This document shows, one piece after another, positions 10,600 through 20,560 of a stretch of DNA of 64,000 bases (positions are counted from its first letter, which is position 1; each line of letters begins with the position of its first letter). The notes beneath the pieces were generated by a model. It was not told where the DNA came from. It ran no database searches and was given only the letters and a program-made list of their open reading frames with translations. The stretch lies in assembly GCA_037975125.1 (NCBI GenBank), contig CM075853.1, positions 50,164,458 to 50,228,457 of the forward strand. Reading direction: 5' to 3'. The translations under genes were made by a program, and so were the position numbers. Source of the stretch: Latrodectus hesperus. Taxonomy: Eukaryota; Arthropoda; Arachnida; Araneae; Theridiidae.

Positions 10600-10862
10600 T
10601 TGTAACTCATATTTATTTATTTTTCTGAACATTAACTTTTTTGTTCAGCAACATTAAGTTTTGCTCTAAATTAAAGTTTAAAAGTAAAAGTAGCTAAAAT
10701 TCTTCTAAGTATTTGAATTCGCAAAATAAAATATTAAAATGGAAATATCTTTGTTCTTTTTGTAAATAGCATATTGTACTGGTAGTTTAGTGTTTAAATA
10801 AAGTATTTTCAAGATAAAGAACGTCTTTTTTCTCCAATTGTAACATATGGCGACCATCTGAC
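10600..10862 (+). promoter_or_regulatory. Probable 5' LTR and primer-binding site of BEL/Pao copy 2
   Basis: The LTR would start near TGTTGTAACTC and end with TTGTAACA at about 10,847. An AATAAAGT polyadenylation-like signal lies near 10,799. After it comes TATGGCGACCATCTGAC, which fits the TGGCGACC-type primer sites common in BEL/Pao elements. A second, shorter LTR-like end is at 13,291-13,313. The start is uncertain because no complete second LTR remains to compare. Confidence 0.45.
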
Positions 10863-10895
10863 ACGACAAGAATCGAAAGTAAGAGTACATTTTGG

Positions 10896-11669
10896 GGGCG
10901 CTCCGTGGCTGAGTGGTCCAAGCATCACTCCGCTAATCGCTTGAGAGCGTAGGAGTGTGGGTTCGATTCCCACCGTGGCCCTGTGTGTTTTCTTCGTTAT
11001 CTTCTGTGGTTGTACGTCTGTCATTGTGCTATTTGTCCTATTATCGACGAAGACTTACAAGCGGATCTCAAGAATCAAGGGTACTTTTCCGTTTCGCCGG
11101 CGCAAATATCGCCAAGCGAAAATTAAGTCGCCAATTGGTGACAACACACAGTATACACATAAAAAAATTTTTAAATAATGTTGTTTTACATAAAAATTTT
11201 TAAATTTATTTATTTAATTGTTGTTCTCGTGTTCACGCTATGCGTGGAATGATGGGTGCCAGAGCCTCAATTTATTTATTTATTACATTAGATTACAATT
11301 TATCGAGTGATGCATATTTCAAAATCTTATTTCTTTTTAAATATTTTTATGTGAATTTTACGATTATTATTTTTTAAGATCAATTTTTAAAATTCTATTT
11401 TTTCTAGAGAGATTTTATGAAATTATTAAATTTGTATATATGTTAACATAACCTAAAATTATAAAATAGGGAAAAAAGAGTCGAAATAAAGTCGTTGATA
11501 GTAAAAGGCCGTCACCTGTTTTGGAAACGAAGCAGTAAAAGGTTACCAGCGGAGATATTCCCTCCAGCGCCGGTTGTATCATTTTTGGCGACTTTATCGT
11601 ATGCGCCGGCGAAACGGAAAAGTACCGAATCAAGCATACAAGTCTGAATGTATGTAATGTAATAAATAA
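10896..11669 (+). mobile_element. tRNA-derived SINE, copy A, with a transposon inserted in it
   Basis: The head GGGCGCTCCGTGGCTGAGTGG...CGCTAATCG...GGTTCGATTCCCAC keeps the two polymerase III boxes and resembles a Ser-tRNA(GCT). The acceptor stem no longer pairs, so it is a SINE and not a tRNA gene. The body (TCTGTGGTTGTACGTCTGTC, TTATCGACGAAGACTTACAA) and a tail ending in TAATGTAATAAATAAA match copy B at 12,207-12,439. A 12-bp duplication AGTACATTTTGG flanks it at 10,884-10,895 and 11,670-11,681. Between 11,080 and 11,634 it is interrupted by a separate transposon plus its duplicated 8 bp; without that, the SINE is about 219 bp. Confidence 0.88.
11080..11626. mobile_element. Non-autonomous inverted-repeat DNA transposon (547 bp) in the SINE
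   Basis: Both ends are GGTACTTTTCCG...GCCGGCGCA, a perfect 25-bp inverted repeat; looser similarity continues to GTCGCCAA. GAATCAAG stands directly outside both ends (11,072-11,079 and 11,627-11,634) and occurs once at the matching place in SINE copy B, so it is an 8-bp target-site duplication. An 8-bp duplication fits the hAT, P or Merlin superfamilies; which one cannot be decided from the ends alone. No transposase is encoded. An island at about 11,219-11,272 (GTTGTTCTCGTGTTCACG...) may be yet another small insert. Confidence 0.88.
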
Positions 11670-11766
11670 AGTACATTTTGGATTCGAATTTTGTATTAAC
11701 AATACGATTTGAGTTTTAGGCGTAAATGTTTCTACTTTATAAGTTTGTTATATACTTTATGATGGA

Positions 11767-13210
11767 TGCTTTGAAAATGAAACGTAAAACTTTGCGTATG
11801 ACATTTACGTACACTTAAGACTATCATAGAAAAAATTTCGAAAATGAAAGTCGACGTTTCTAAGATTCGTAAATTAATTTCATTGTTATCTGATAAGGGT
11901 AAACGCTTGGAAGAAATTCGAAATGCAATTTCTGAATTATTACTTGGCAATGGTTACGAAATGCAAGAGAAAGAGTACGTTAAGGATTTTGGCGAAGCTT
12001 AAAGTTATACAGAACAGTACTTTTCTCTCAAATTAAAGACAGAAAATTTGAAAATTATGATGTCAAAATAAGTCAGTCACCATGTAATCGTAAGTACCGA
12101 TTACCAAAATTAGAAATTCAGAAATTTAATGGAGATACTAAATCTTTGGGATTCTAGAGCCAGTTTTCGAGAATTTATGAGGATGAAGAGATGTTTGCTG
12201 AAGATATATTTATTTTATTTATTTTATTACATTACATATATTCAGACTTGTATGCTTGATTCTTGAGATCCGCTTGTAAGTCTTTCGTCGATAATAGGAC
12301 AAATAGCACAATGACAGATGTACAACCACAGAAGAATAACGAAGAAAACACCCAGGGCCATGGTGGGAATCGAACCCACACTCCTACGCTCTCAAGCGAT
12401 TAGCGGTGATGCTTTAGACCACTCAGCCACGGAGCGCCCTTTGCTGAAGATAAGTTTCAATACTTAATTTAAGCAATTACTCCTGGATCTAGAGCTGCCA
12501 GTTTAATTGAAAGTTTTCCATCTACAGCTCAAAATTATCCCAAAGTGATTGAGTTGTTGAAGGAAAGATTTGGCAGAGAAGATTTATTAGTACAAGTATA
12601 TGTTCGTGAATTACTTAAAATGGTGATGACAAATGCTATAAGTGGTAGAAAACATACAGATTTGACTACTTTATATGACCAATTAGAATCACATTTAAGA
12701 GCTTTAGTTACCTTAGGAAGATCTAAAGAAAAATATTGCAGACTTTTTATCTCCTTTGATCGAATCTTTTCTTCCGGAAGATGTTTTGAGAGCTTGGGAA
12801 AGATACAGGGTATCAAGTAATTCAAACGACAGTGATAAAATTGCTGAAAGCAATCAAAAATCTCTAGAGAAGCTCATTAAGTTTTTAAGGCAAGAGGTTA
12901 ATGGTGAGGAAATGATCAGTTTAGCTGGGTCAAGTTTCGGGACGCAAGTTAAAGTTAAGAATGAAAACGATACTTTTAAGAATAGTATACTCTCTGATTC
13001 GACCTTAATTGCATCTACGAAGGAAAGAGATAAGTCTGTATTTTGTGAAAAGCATCACCCAAGTCAAGATTGCGAAAAACCTACCATCTACAAGAACAAA
13101 AAAGAGCAGCTGTCATGAAAAAAGGAGTTTGCTTAGTTTGTTTAAAGGGTGGACATGTGGCTCAAAAATGTCACAGCAATGTGCGCGGTGCTATCTGCAA
13201 AAAAAGGCAT
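11767..13210 (+). pseudogene. BEL/Pao gag of copy 2, split by a SINE and frameshifts
   Basis: Gag made the particle shell and bound RNA. The start region has LKMKRKTLRMTF and SKIRKLISLLSDKGKRLEEI. Before and after the SINE the text reads EEMFAED and then KFQYL, the same sentence cut by the insert. The middle (12,545-12,780) has VIELLKERFGREDLLVQVYV and YDQLESHLRALVTLGRSKEK, classic for the conserved gag region. At 12,756-13,118 follow SFLPEDVLRAWERY and CEKHHPSQDCEK. The C-terminal zinc knuckle, CLVCLKGGHVAQKC, is at about 13,128-13,170, followed by AICKKRHYVTRM. At least three frame changes and stops break it. Confidence 0.8.
12207..12439 (-). mobile_element. tRNA-derived SINE, copy B, uninterrupted (233 bp)
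   Basis: This is the same family as copy A, on the opposite strand. Read on the minus strand it starts with GGGCGCTCCGTGGCTGAGTGG, holds GGTTCGATTCCCACCATGG, and ends in an A/T-rich tail of TTTATT-type units. A 13-bp duplication TTTGCTGAAGATA lies at 12,194-12,206 and 12,440-12,452. It is a complete template that shows where copy A was opened. The SINE splits the gag frame of BEL/Pao copy 2. Confidence 0.92.
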
Positions 13211-13325
13211 TATGTAACTCGTATGAAGTGAACGCAGCAGCACTATTTTCAAAGCCTTCTTCACAAGTATTTTCAAGGTAAATAGTATCTTTTTTCTCGA
13301 GTCGTAACAAATATTCTTATTTCAG

Positions 13326-13950
13326 TTCTTATATTTCGATAAATATAAAAGTCAAATAAGTAATGAAATTTCATTTATGTTTGCTGAAACTTTTCAGAAG
13401 ACTTACAGAAAATATAAAATTTATATTGACTGTACATGAATACATAAAATTAATATATAAAATACATAAAATTAAAATATACATATAAATAAAGTAAAAT
13501 TTTCATACAATTAAATATTTGCTTTAAATACATATTACTGTGTAGCGTTGAAATTATTAACAATTTTAAATGTTTAATTGCAAATATTTAATATTATAAA
13601 AATTTGAAATATTACTATTAATATAATAAATTTGATTAATTGAAGAAAATTGATCTTTATTTTTGTTTATATTGTTGAGAATGGTGATGCAATTGCTTAA
13701 ATAATATGTATTGCACAGAGAAATTAAATATTTGTAAAGAATGAAAAATAAGTAATCAAGAGTTGGGAGTCGATTAGAAATTGAACCAGAATACAAGCCA
13801 ACTCTCACTGGTTTAAAATACATATAACGTCAGATAACACGTTTTATCTTCGTCACAGTCACATCGTATAGCGACATTAGAACGGCTGTCATCCGACTGC
13901 CTAGACAGCATCGTGAATCATCCGATCATCGCGCTCGTTTGCTCCCAGCA
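13326..13950 (+). repeat. Repeat-family unit, part 2 (continues 10,267-10,596)
   Basis: This aligns with 14,150-14,522. Shared blocks in order are AGTTCTTAT-TTTCGATAA, AAAAGTCAAATAA, TTTGCTGAAACTTTTCA, GAAATATAAAATTTATATTGACT, TTTCATA-AATTAAATA, GAACCAGA-TACAA, TTGGTTTAAAATACATAT, ACGTCAGATAACA, CGTATAGCGACAT, CGATCATCGCGCT and GTTTGCTCCCAGC. This unit has about 200 extra bases (about 13,575-13,780) that the second unit lacks. Confidence 0.8.
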
Positions 13951-14526
13951 TTGTACCTGGTGCAAGAAATTTGAAATCGAAATAAATTACAAATTTTCAA
14001 CTGAAAAGAAGGAATTCATTATAAATCTTTAGAGGTAATTTTAAATTTTTGAAAACATAGTTATTTGAATTAAAATTTTTAAGCTCTTCGGTAGCTCACT
14101 TATTTTATTTAATTTGATATAGACCACCAATGCCTTTGGGACTCTAAAGACAGTTCTTATTTCGATAAGTACAAAAAAGTCAAATAACTAAAAAATTTCA
14201 CGTATATTTGCTGAAACTTTTCAAAAGATTGTTACAGGAAATATAAAATTTATATTGACTAATAAATAAAGCCTAATTTTCATATAATTAAATACTTAAC
14301 TTTAAATACATATTGCTATTGCATTGAAATATTACTAAAAATTTTAACTATTTAATTACAAATGGAACCAGACTACAATGAAATTCTCATTGGTTTAAAA
14401 TACCTATGACGTCAGATAACATGTTTTTTCTACGTCATCGTATAGCGACATCAGAAAGGCCATTATCCGACTTCCTAGACTGCATCGTGTATCCGATCAT
14501 CGCGCTTGTTTGCTCCCAGCCTTATT
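13951..14526 (+). repeat. Repeat-family unit, second tandem copy
   Basis: This is head-to-tail with the previous unit: the GTTTGCTCCCAGC end at about 13,950 is followed by the same GAAATTTGAAAT... start as at 10,400, and the unit ends in GTTTGCTCCCAGCCTTATTCTCC at about 14,526. No coding capacity is seen. It could be an old non-autonomous transposon in tandem or a satellite-like repeat; the inverted end at 7,060-7,164 favours a transposon. Confidence 0.8.
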
Positions 14527-14995
14527 CTCCAAAACAAAAGCCATTTCAATGAAATTATGTTAAAAATATTTTAATAATTAGTTAATTTCGATATGTCAAG
14601 TAAAGAAATAAACATAATTATTGCAAAGCCAAGTGCATCATGTGAGCGACGAGAGTACTCATAACCATGAAATTAATTGTCAACCGCGATTTGAATAGCA
14701 ATAATGCTCGTAGTTATTTGCTCTTATCATACATGCTGGTAAATTGTATCAATTCATATAGTGCACCGATTAGAAAACAATAAAATGTATCTAATTTTAA
14801 TAGAATTAAATTTTTATTTATAATAGCATAAGAATTTTAATACAAGGAGTATACATAAACTAAAATTATTCATCCCAAAGAAAAACCGTCATTTTTTGGA
14901 GGAACGAAAACTTTAACTGAACTGATATATTTTATTTTAGTTAAACTGGAACGAAATAAATTATGGTTCGAAGCACTACTTAAATTTAGCTTAAT
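14527..14995. other. AT-rich spacer
   Basis: No gene or repeat is recognised between the tandem repeat block and BEL/Pao copy 3. Confidence 0.4.
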
Positions 14996-15137
14996 GTATT
15001 GGTACACAGAAACGACACGTACGTTGTTTACAAATTTTATTGTCTGACTGACAAAGAACGATGCTTTGTGTTAGCGCCATGCACAAAGAAATTAAATTTT
15101 AACATTAAGTATACAAGGTCGGAACATGCCTCCCACA
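14996..15137 (-). repeat. Candidate short 3' LTR of BEL/Pao copy 3
   Basis: Downstream of the integrase stop, the minus strand reads TGTGGGAGGCATGTTCCGACC at 15,137, then CAGACAATAAAATTTGTAAAC with a polyadenylation-like AATAAA, and ends near CCAATACA at 14,996. The start TGT and end ACA and the place after pol fit an LTR. No second copy is present to prove it. Confidence 0.35.
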
Positions 15138-15342
15138 TTGAAATATTATTTCAAAGAAACGGGTTATGTAACATGCATATACAAATGAAGATTAGTTATA
15201 CAAAATAAATTAACATAAATGAAAAAGTATATAACAAACACATAAATGAAAGGAAGTTTTATATGTTAATATACAATCGAAGTATAAAATTGCACATATA
15301 TAAGAAATGAAATTTTATTTAAATTGAAGCATGAAATTGGTG

Positions 15343-16772
15343 TTACACAGGAAGTTGGCATAATTTTGTAATGTTTATTTTGTATATACAATATGATGTT
15401 TTAAGCGTTACTACCCTAACATTATTGTCAAGTCCAGGGTGCAATTGAATTATTCTACCCATTTTCCATTTCATTGGAGTAAATTGTCCTCTTTTAAGAG
15501 GCATAAATTATTAATTTCATAATTTTTAGTCGGCAGTATAGCCATTTTGGCCTTTGTTGCAACCGTGTAAGATATTCTTTATGCCCACGTTTCCAAAACT
15601 GTTGCAGCGTTTTTTGAATATGCTGCCATTTTGAAAGAAAAGAAATGTTTGTATCAACGTAATTTTATTCAGGAATGTTTGTTAATGCCCTACCAATAAT
15701 AAAATGGCTAGGTATTAAGGCTAATAAGTCATTTGGATCGGTAGATAATGCAGTTAAAGGTCTAGAATTAAGACAAGCCTCTATTTGAGTTGGCAATGTT
15801 TCAAATTCTGCGTAAGTTAGTTTTGCCTCCCCGATAACGCGTTTTAAATAAAATTTAGTAGACTTTATGCCAGCTTCCCATAGTCCCCCATGTGAGGTGC
15901 ACCTGGAATATTTAAATGCCAATTAATACCATTTTCAGGCATAAAATTATTTACATTTTGATTATAATTTTTGGAGTTCCTAAATTTTTTAATTTCTATG
16001 AGTTTGCGCTTTGCACCAATAAAGTTAATACCACAATCACTGTATATATCACATTTACCCCTACGAGAAATAAATCTCTTAAGAGATTCTATGAACGCAT
16101 CTGCAGATAAGTCAGTAACTAATTTTAGGTGTATAGCTCTTGTAGTAAAACAAACAAAAAATGCTATATACCCTTTGTATGATATGGAGCTTCTACCTTT
16201 ACATACTTTAATTTGGAAAGGATCAACATAATCTACACCACATCGCAACAATTCAGGAGCAGGAGAGATGCGAGAAGATGGTAAATCGCTTATCACCTGA
16301 TTGGTTACAGAAGCTCTCATTCTACAGCATTTTACACATTTTCTGATTAAATGCCTAATTACGTTTTTAACACCTAAAATCCAATACTGTTCTACAATAC
16401 ACGATTGAACAAGTTGTGAACAAGATGCAAAAGATTTTCATGAAAATATTTAATGAGATCAGTTAATATATGCCTTGTTGGCAGCAAAATAGGATGTTTC
16501 TGATAGTATACTAGATTTGCATGTCTCAAACGACCACCTACTCTAAGAATACCTGAATTATCAAGAAATGGATAGAGATAAAATTTTACTATACACGATA
16601 TTGTTTTATTTTTTGGTAATACATTGATCTCATTATTAAACTCATTAGTTTGAACTATTTTTATTAATACATGCACAGCATTAGTCAATCCACAAGTTTG
16701 TAAAAATCCAGTTAATTGTTCATAGGATTTCTGAAATTGTTCATAAACCTTAAACACAAAACTGTTATACAT
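15343..16772 (-). pseudogene. BEL/Pao integrase with C-terminal domain, broken
   Basis: The integrase joined element DNA to the chromosome. Reading on the minus strand, 16,772-16,392 has DNSGILRVGGRLRHANLVYYQ and FHENLLHLVHNL, the His pair of the zinc-binding part; its Cys pair is in KCVKCC near 16,325. The core at 16,320-15,865 has RCGVDYVDPFQIK (first Asp), CDIYSDCGINFIGAKR (second Asp; SDNG is usual), and breaks at APHMGDYGKLA. The next frame (15,922-15,665) restores SHGGLWEAGIKS with the catalytic Glu and IEACLNSRPLTALS. The C-terminal domain runs to a stop at 15,343 with NNVRVVTLKTS and ITKLCQLPV. At least two frameshifts are present. Confidence 0.85.
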
Positions 16773-16779
16773 TTAAGTT

Positions 16780-18750
16780 TAGAAAAATATGAATATTTAT
16801 GAAAAATATCAATGTCAGTAAAGGAATGTTTGCTTTCTGTGGTTGATTGTAAAGTATTAACCTTTCTTCTGGAAAAGGATCACTAACTGGTAGTTCAGGC
16901 TGCTTTATCTAAAAAGTAAGTGAATTATAAAGAAAATTTGGACCAATTAACCGTAACGAAGAAAGTAGTTCAGCAGATGATGTGCCACGAGTAGCAAGAT
17001 TAGCAGGATTAATGTCTCCACTAGTGTGATGCCATTGGGTAGGAGAAGAAAGAGTTTGTATTTTTGTCACTCTGTTAGCTACAAAGCATTTACATAGGCT
17101 GGCAGAAGAACTAATCTAGGATAGAACGATGGTAGAATCTGTATAAAATTGAGCTTGGGAAGTCGGTATGTTCATAGGTTTGCAAGTGAAGTCCATCAAT
17201 TAGTCAACAACAGAGCACCACATAGTTCTAATCTCGGAAGTGAAACAGTTTTAAGTGGAGCAATTTTTGTCTTAGCTATTACTAGATGAACTTTAATTTA
17301 ACCAATACTTGATACTAAGCGACAATAAATTGCCGTTGCATATGCTTTTTCAGAGGCATCACTTGAACCATGTAGTTAAAATTGGTTATTTGAATCACAA
17401 AATAAGAATCTGGGGATTTTAACGTCTTTCATGAACAAAGGTTTTTCTGTAAGTTGCTTCCATTCATATGCTATGGCTGAAGGAATAGTATCGTCCCACT
17501 ACAATTGATTTTTCCAAAGTATTTGAATTATTAATTTATACTGAATAGTGATTGGACATAATCATCCAAGAGGATAAGATATTTTTGCAGTTGTTGAGAG
17601 TAATGTCCTCCTAGTTAGTTATCTTCAAGATGTGATTGATTCGTTTTGAAGAATACATCCAACACAGGTTGTCAAAGAAGCCCCTATGTTTTCACAGTTT
17701 CATCATTGCCTAAGCTTAAAGAAGTGTTTGATAATCGTAAATCTGGATCAATTGAGTTCAAACATTTTTCAAATTTGAAGCCCATTTTATCAAGGGAAAT
17801 TTGGCATTTGATAACATTTGCATTAATTGTTGGTGCTGTTCCATGGCTTGAGAAACTGAATTCGCTCCAGACATGAAATCATCAACATAAAAGTCCTCGA
17901 GAACTGCTTTAGAAGCTTATAGATACTTCTCTGCTTCTCCTGCTAATTTTTGTAGACATTTTATAGCTGTGTATGGTGTTGAGGTGGTGTCATAAGCCAG
18001 TCTTGTTAATCGATAATCCTTCACTGCGTCATATTTTGATTTGCGCCAGACGATTCTTTGGAAATATGAATCTTGTAAAACTACTTGTAGCTACATTTTT
18101 TCAATATCTGCAGCAACCGCTATTTTATGCATCCTAAATTTAATAAGCAATGTAGTTAAATCAGAATGTATTTGCGGTCCCACCATGAGTATATCATTAA
18201 GAGAAACACCATTGGATGATTTAGCAAATCCATCAAACACTACCCGGAACTTGTCACCACTTTTGTTGGGAACTGGATGGTGTGGAAGATAAAAGCTAGA
18301 TTTGCCTCGAACATTAACTTCACTTTCAGGAATTAATTCCATGTGTCCCAGTTTTATGTAGTCATCCATGAATTTATGATATTGTTCAAGTAGAGATTGA
18401 TTTTTAGAAAAGCGACGTTCAATTTGTTGAAGACGGCGCAATGCAATGTCTCTAAATGATCCAAGTTCATTGTTTGAGTCATTAAATGGAAATTTGATTG
18501 TGAATCTGCCTGTAGAATCACGAAAGAATGTTTTTTCGAAGTGATTTTCACATGCCATATCCTCCTTTGAATAATGTTTTGTTTCAGAAAATTCTAGATG
18601 CCCAAATTTATCAAGTAGATTCTCGATTGTGGTTTGTAATTATTGTTTTTCAGATATTGTTTGTTTTGCCTAAAACAACCCATCCGAAAATTGTTTCTAG
18701 TGAAGTTTTTCCAGAAAATGGAAAAGGGGGTAATCTGATGTTTCAAGGTT
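16780..18750 (-). pseudogene. BEL/Pao reverse transcriptase and RNase H, broken
   Basis: The intact N-terminal part (18,558-18,091) has CENHFEKTFFRDSTGRFTIK, LRRLQQIERRF, HHPVPNKSGDKFRVVFDG and SLNDILMVGPQIHSD, ending at AVAADIEKM with the first catalytic Asp. YVDD lies in EDFYVDDFMSGANS at about 17,870-17,905. RNase H follows with LHGSSDASEKAYATAIYC (about 17,325-17,380), [14 protein letters not shown] (about 17,215-17,260) and DLATRGTSSAELL (about 16,965-17,005). Upstream of RT the linker reads LETIFGWVVLGKTN near 18,670-18,710. Stops and frame changes interrupt the rest. Confidence 0.85.
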
Positions 18751-18754
18751 GAGT

Positions 18755-19290
18755 AAAAAGGATAGCAGAAAGTTTGTCAACCAAGTAGCTGTATGGTATT
18801 CCTGACCACTCACGTGGCATGCAGCCTCGCATTATCAGCCTAGAACACAGTACATCCTTGGGATTAACCAATGCTGGCTCCTTCTGTTGCACACTTGACA
18901 ATTGTTGCGAGTACAGGTCTGCACTTATTGCTTTAACCAAAACCACGGTTCTCTATGAGCTACTACCAAAGGGATCCCTTGGCCCGTTGGTAGCAGCTTA
19001 TACTGAACCTCTTGACAATAAGTCCACCAGATACCAGTTTTTTCACCGAGAGATAAAATTCCCGACCTGAATTTGTGAAACTAATGCCTTGTCGTACATT
19101 CATTCACAGCACTATTCCCAAACGTTTGACATATTTGGTGACTCGATGCATCAGCTGATAAGCCCACTTTGAAGTGGTAAAGCAAACAATACTGAACTAG
19201 ATCCTTCGACATGTCGTTTTCTCTTCGCTACAGTACGAGTTACGATATATGAATGTGCGCGGTGGGCCTGCTTTTATAACGACTGATATT
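18755..19290 (-). pseudogene. Mariner-type transposase relic, shortened and rearranged
   Basis: Two blocks fit mariner transposases. At about 19,215-19,040 the minus strand reads MSKDLVQYCLLYHFKVGLSA, ICQTFGNSAVNE and FHKFRSGNF, the N-terminal helix-turn-helix. At about 18,946-18,760 it reads AISADLYSQQLSSVQQ and KEPALVNPKDVL, followed by a badly changed NARPH-like block. The segment between them, about 170 residues in the family, is missing. VLYELLPKG, which in mariners stands just before ADLYxQQL, is encoded here on the plus strand (about 18,940-18,970), so a small inversion is possible. A TATAAAAG box lies upstream near 19,275. It adjoins BEL/Pao copy 3. Confidence 0.65.
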
Positions 19291-19539
19291 CCTGATCTCT
19301 ACTGACCGGTATTTCAAACATGTCATACATTAATTTGCATACTTATTCTCACTTCATTCAATTGCAAGCGAAAAAAGCAAGAACTTTCTTGTTTACCTTA
19401 TAAATTACTCAGAAGAATAAACACATCAAAACAAATTATAAAATCCAGAAAATATGAGACAGCTAAATACCATTAAAATTCTCTCTAATGTTTTTTTACA
19501 TATATGAAAATATTTGAATGGAGAACTTCACCCAATAAA

Positions 19540-20560
19540 AAATTCCAAATTAATGTTATTTGAATTCATCCGAGATTCAGTGCAGTCAATCAAAAAATCA
19601 ATGTCTGACCTTCAATTTCTCACCACAATGGCTACATTCTGGGAGGATGCTACAAAGAGCAAATATTTATGAATAAGGCATGTATGTCCAATTCGAATTC
19701 TCGTTAGTAGAACATTCTTATGTTTGTTAAAGTTTGCCTTCCATGACGAAAGAAACTTGATTTAAAGTAAGTTGATAAGAGATAGTGGATGAAGAATTGG
19801 TTTAATGTTATGGAGCTTATTACTCTGATTTCTTGATTACATTTTTTTGGCAACGATGGTAACCCAAATGATTGACAGCACATTTCATGTCAGCATAAAT
19901 AATTCGTTGAGTTAGGAATTCTAAAGCTGATTTAAAGTTTGGATACCAATGCATTTCCATTAACCCCAACATAAGATAGAGACCGTGAAAGTAAAATCCG
20001 TGCTCCTTTTGAAGATAATTGTCTATAAATACTTTTGATTTCTTTAATAAGTGGATTATCAGAAGGTGATCTTTGCAAAGATACTAAGATTTATAGAATC
20101 TGTGTATAATATGTATTTTTGAATTTTATGTATATCAGAGCATTTGAGAGCTAAATAAGTAGTTGTAACTTTGGAAAAGAATACAGAGGTAAGAGAGTGG
20201 AGTTTATAATTGAATATATTCAATCTTCGAAATAAGAAATTTCAAACCATCTGTAAAAACTGGGTCACGATTGGTAAAATGTTCTATTTTGATTAAGAAG
20301 TCATTTTAAAGTTGAAAGTCAAATGTTTATAAGACATTGTACTGATGAATTTATATTCATCTTGAAAGTGGATAGAAGTACCATACAGAATCAATTCTGA
20401 ATCATGATGTCGTCGTTTGCAAAAGGGTATACAGATTGTTGTTTGTACAGAAAAGGTAAACCACTTGTGTTTGAATCTAATCAGATCACTGAAGAGCTGT
20501 TTTAAATTCTTCAGCGATTCGATTGTCAGTGATCCTGACAAGATGTATTGAAATAAGTAT
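19540..20560 (-). pseudogene. LINE ORF2 C-terminal part: RNase H and zinc motif, broken
   Basis: Minus-strand fragments in several frames fit the RNase H end of a LINE of the jockey/I/R1 kind. DPVFTDGLKF (about 20,240-20,265) holds the first Asp. KLHSLTSVFFSKVTTTYLALK holds the Glu position, here Thr. YIIYTDSINL holds the next Asp. SSKGARILLSRSLSYVGVNGN (about 19,960-20,020) corresponds to the family's WIPSHVGIxGNExAD. CSHCGEKLKVRH near 19,600-19,640 matches the CCHC-like finger after RNase H. RT and endonuclease are not seen upstream, so this is probably a 5'-truncated or heavily decayed copy. Confidence 0.7.

Larger units (their letters stand above)
10597..13313 (+). mobile_element. BEL/Pao LTR retrotransposon copy 2, internally deleted
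   Basis: Plus-strand element with a probable 5' LTR (about 10,600-10,847), a primer-site-like TGGCGACC just after it, a decayed gag (about 11,767-13,210), and then directly a piece resembling the LTR end (CTTTTTTCTCGAG-CGTAACA at about 13,291-13,313 against CTTTTTTCTCCAATTGTAACA at about 10,826-10,847). Protease, reverse transcriptase and integrase are missing. Two SINEs have landed in it, at 10,896-11,669 and 12,207-12,439. The outer borders rest on loss of similarity with the flanking repeat units and are good to perhaps 20 bp. Confidence 0.65.
14996..18755 (-). mobile_element. BEL/Pao LTR retrotransposon, degraded copy 3 (pol half)
   Basis: On the minus strand the sequence from high to low coordinates holds the region before RT, RT, RNase H, zinc-binding and core integrase, the integrase C-terminal domain, and a probable 3' LTR. 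Gag and protease are absent: near 18,755 the pol text gives way to a mariner relic. Frames are broken. It differs in sequence from copy 1, so it is a different family or an older branch. Confidence 0.85.

Noticed and set aside
10896..10985. A functional tRNA-Ser gene on the plus strand
   Set aside because: The promoter boxes and a GCT anticodon-like loop are present, but the acceptor stem does not pair and the block continues into a body and tail shared with 12,207-12,439 with target-site duplications, so it is a SINE head.
15916..16231. Two plus-strand frames of 64 and 86 codons
   Set aside because: They lie opposite the integrase core and have no independent likeness.
18819..19070. An 83-codon plus-strand gene
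   Set aside because: It overlaps the mariner relic; only the VLYELLPKG part is meaningful and is treated as a possible inverted mariner piece.
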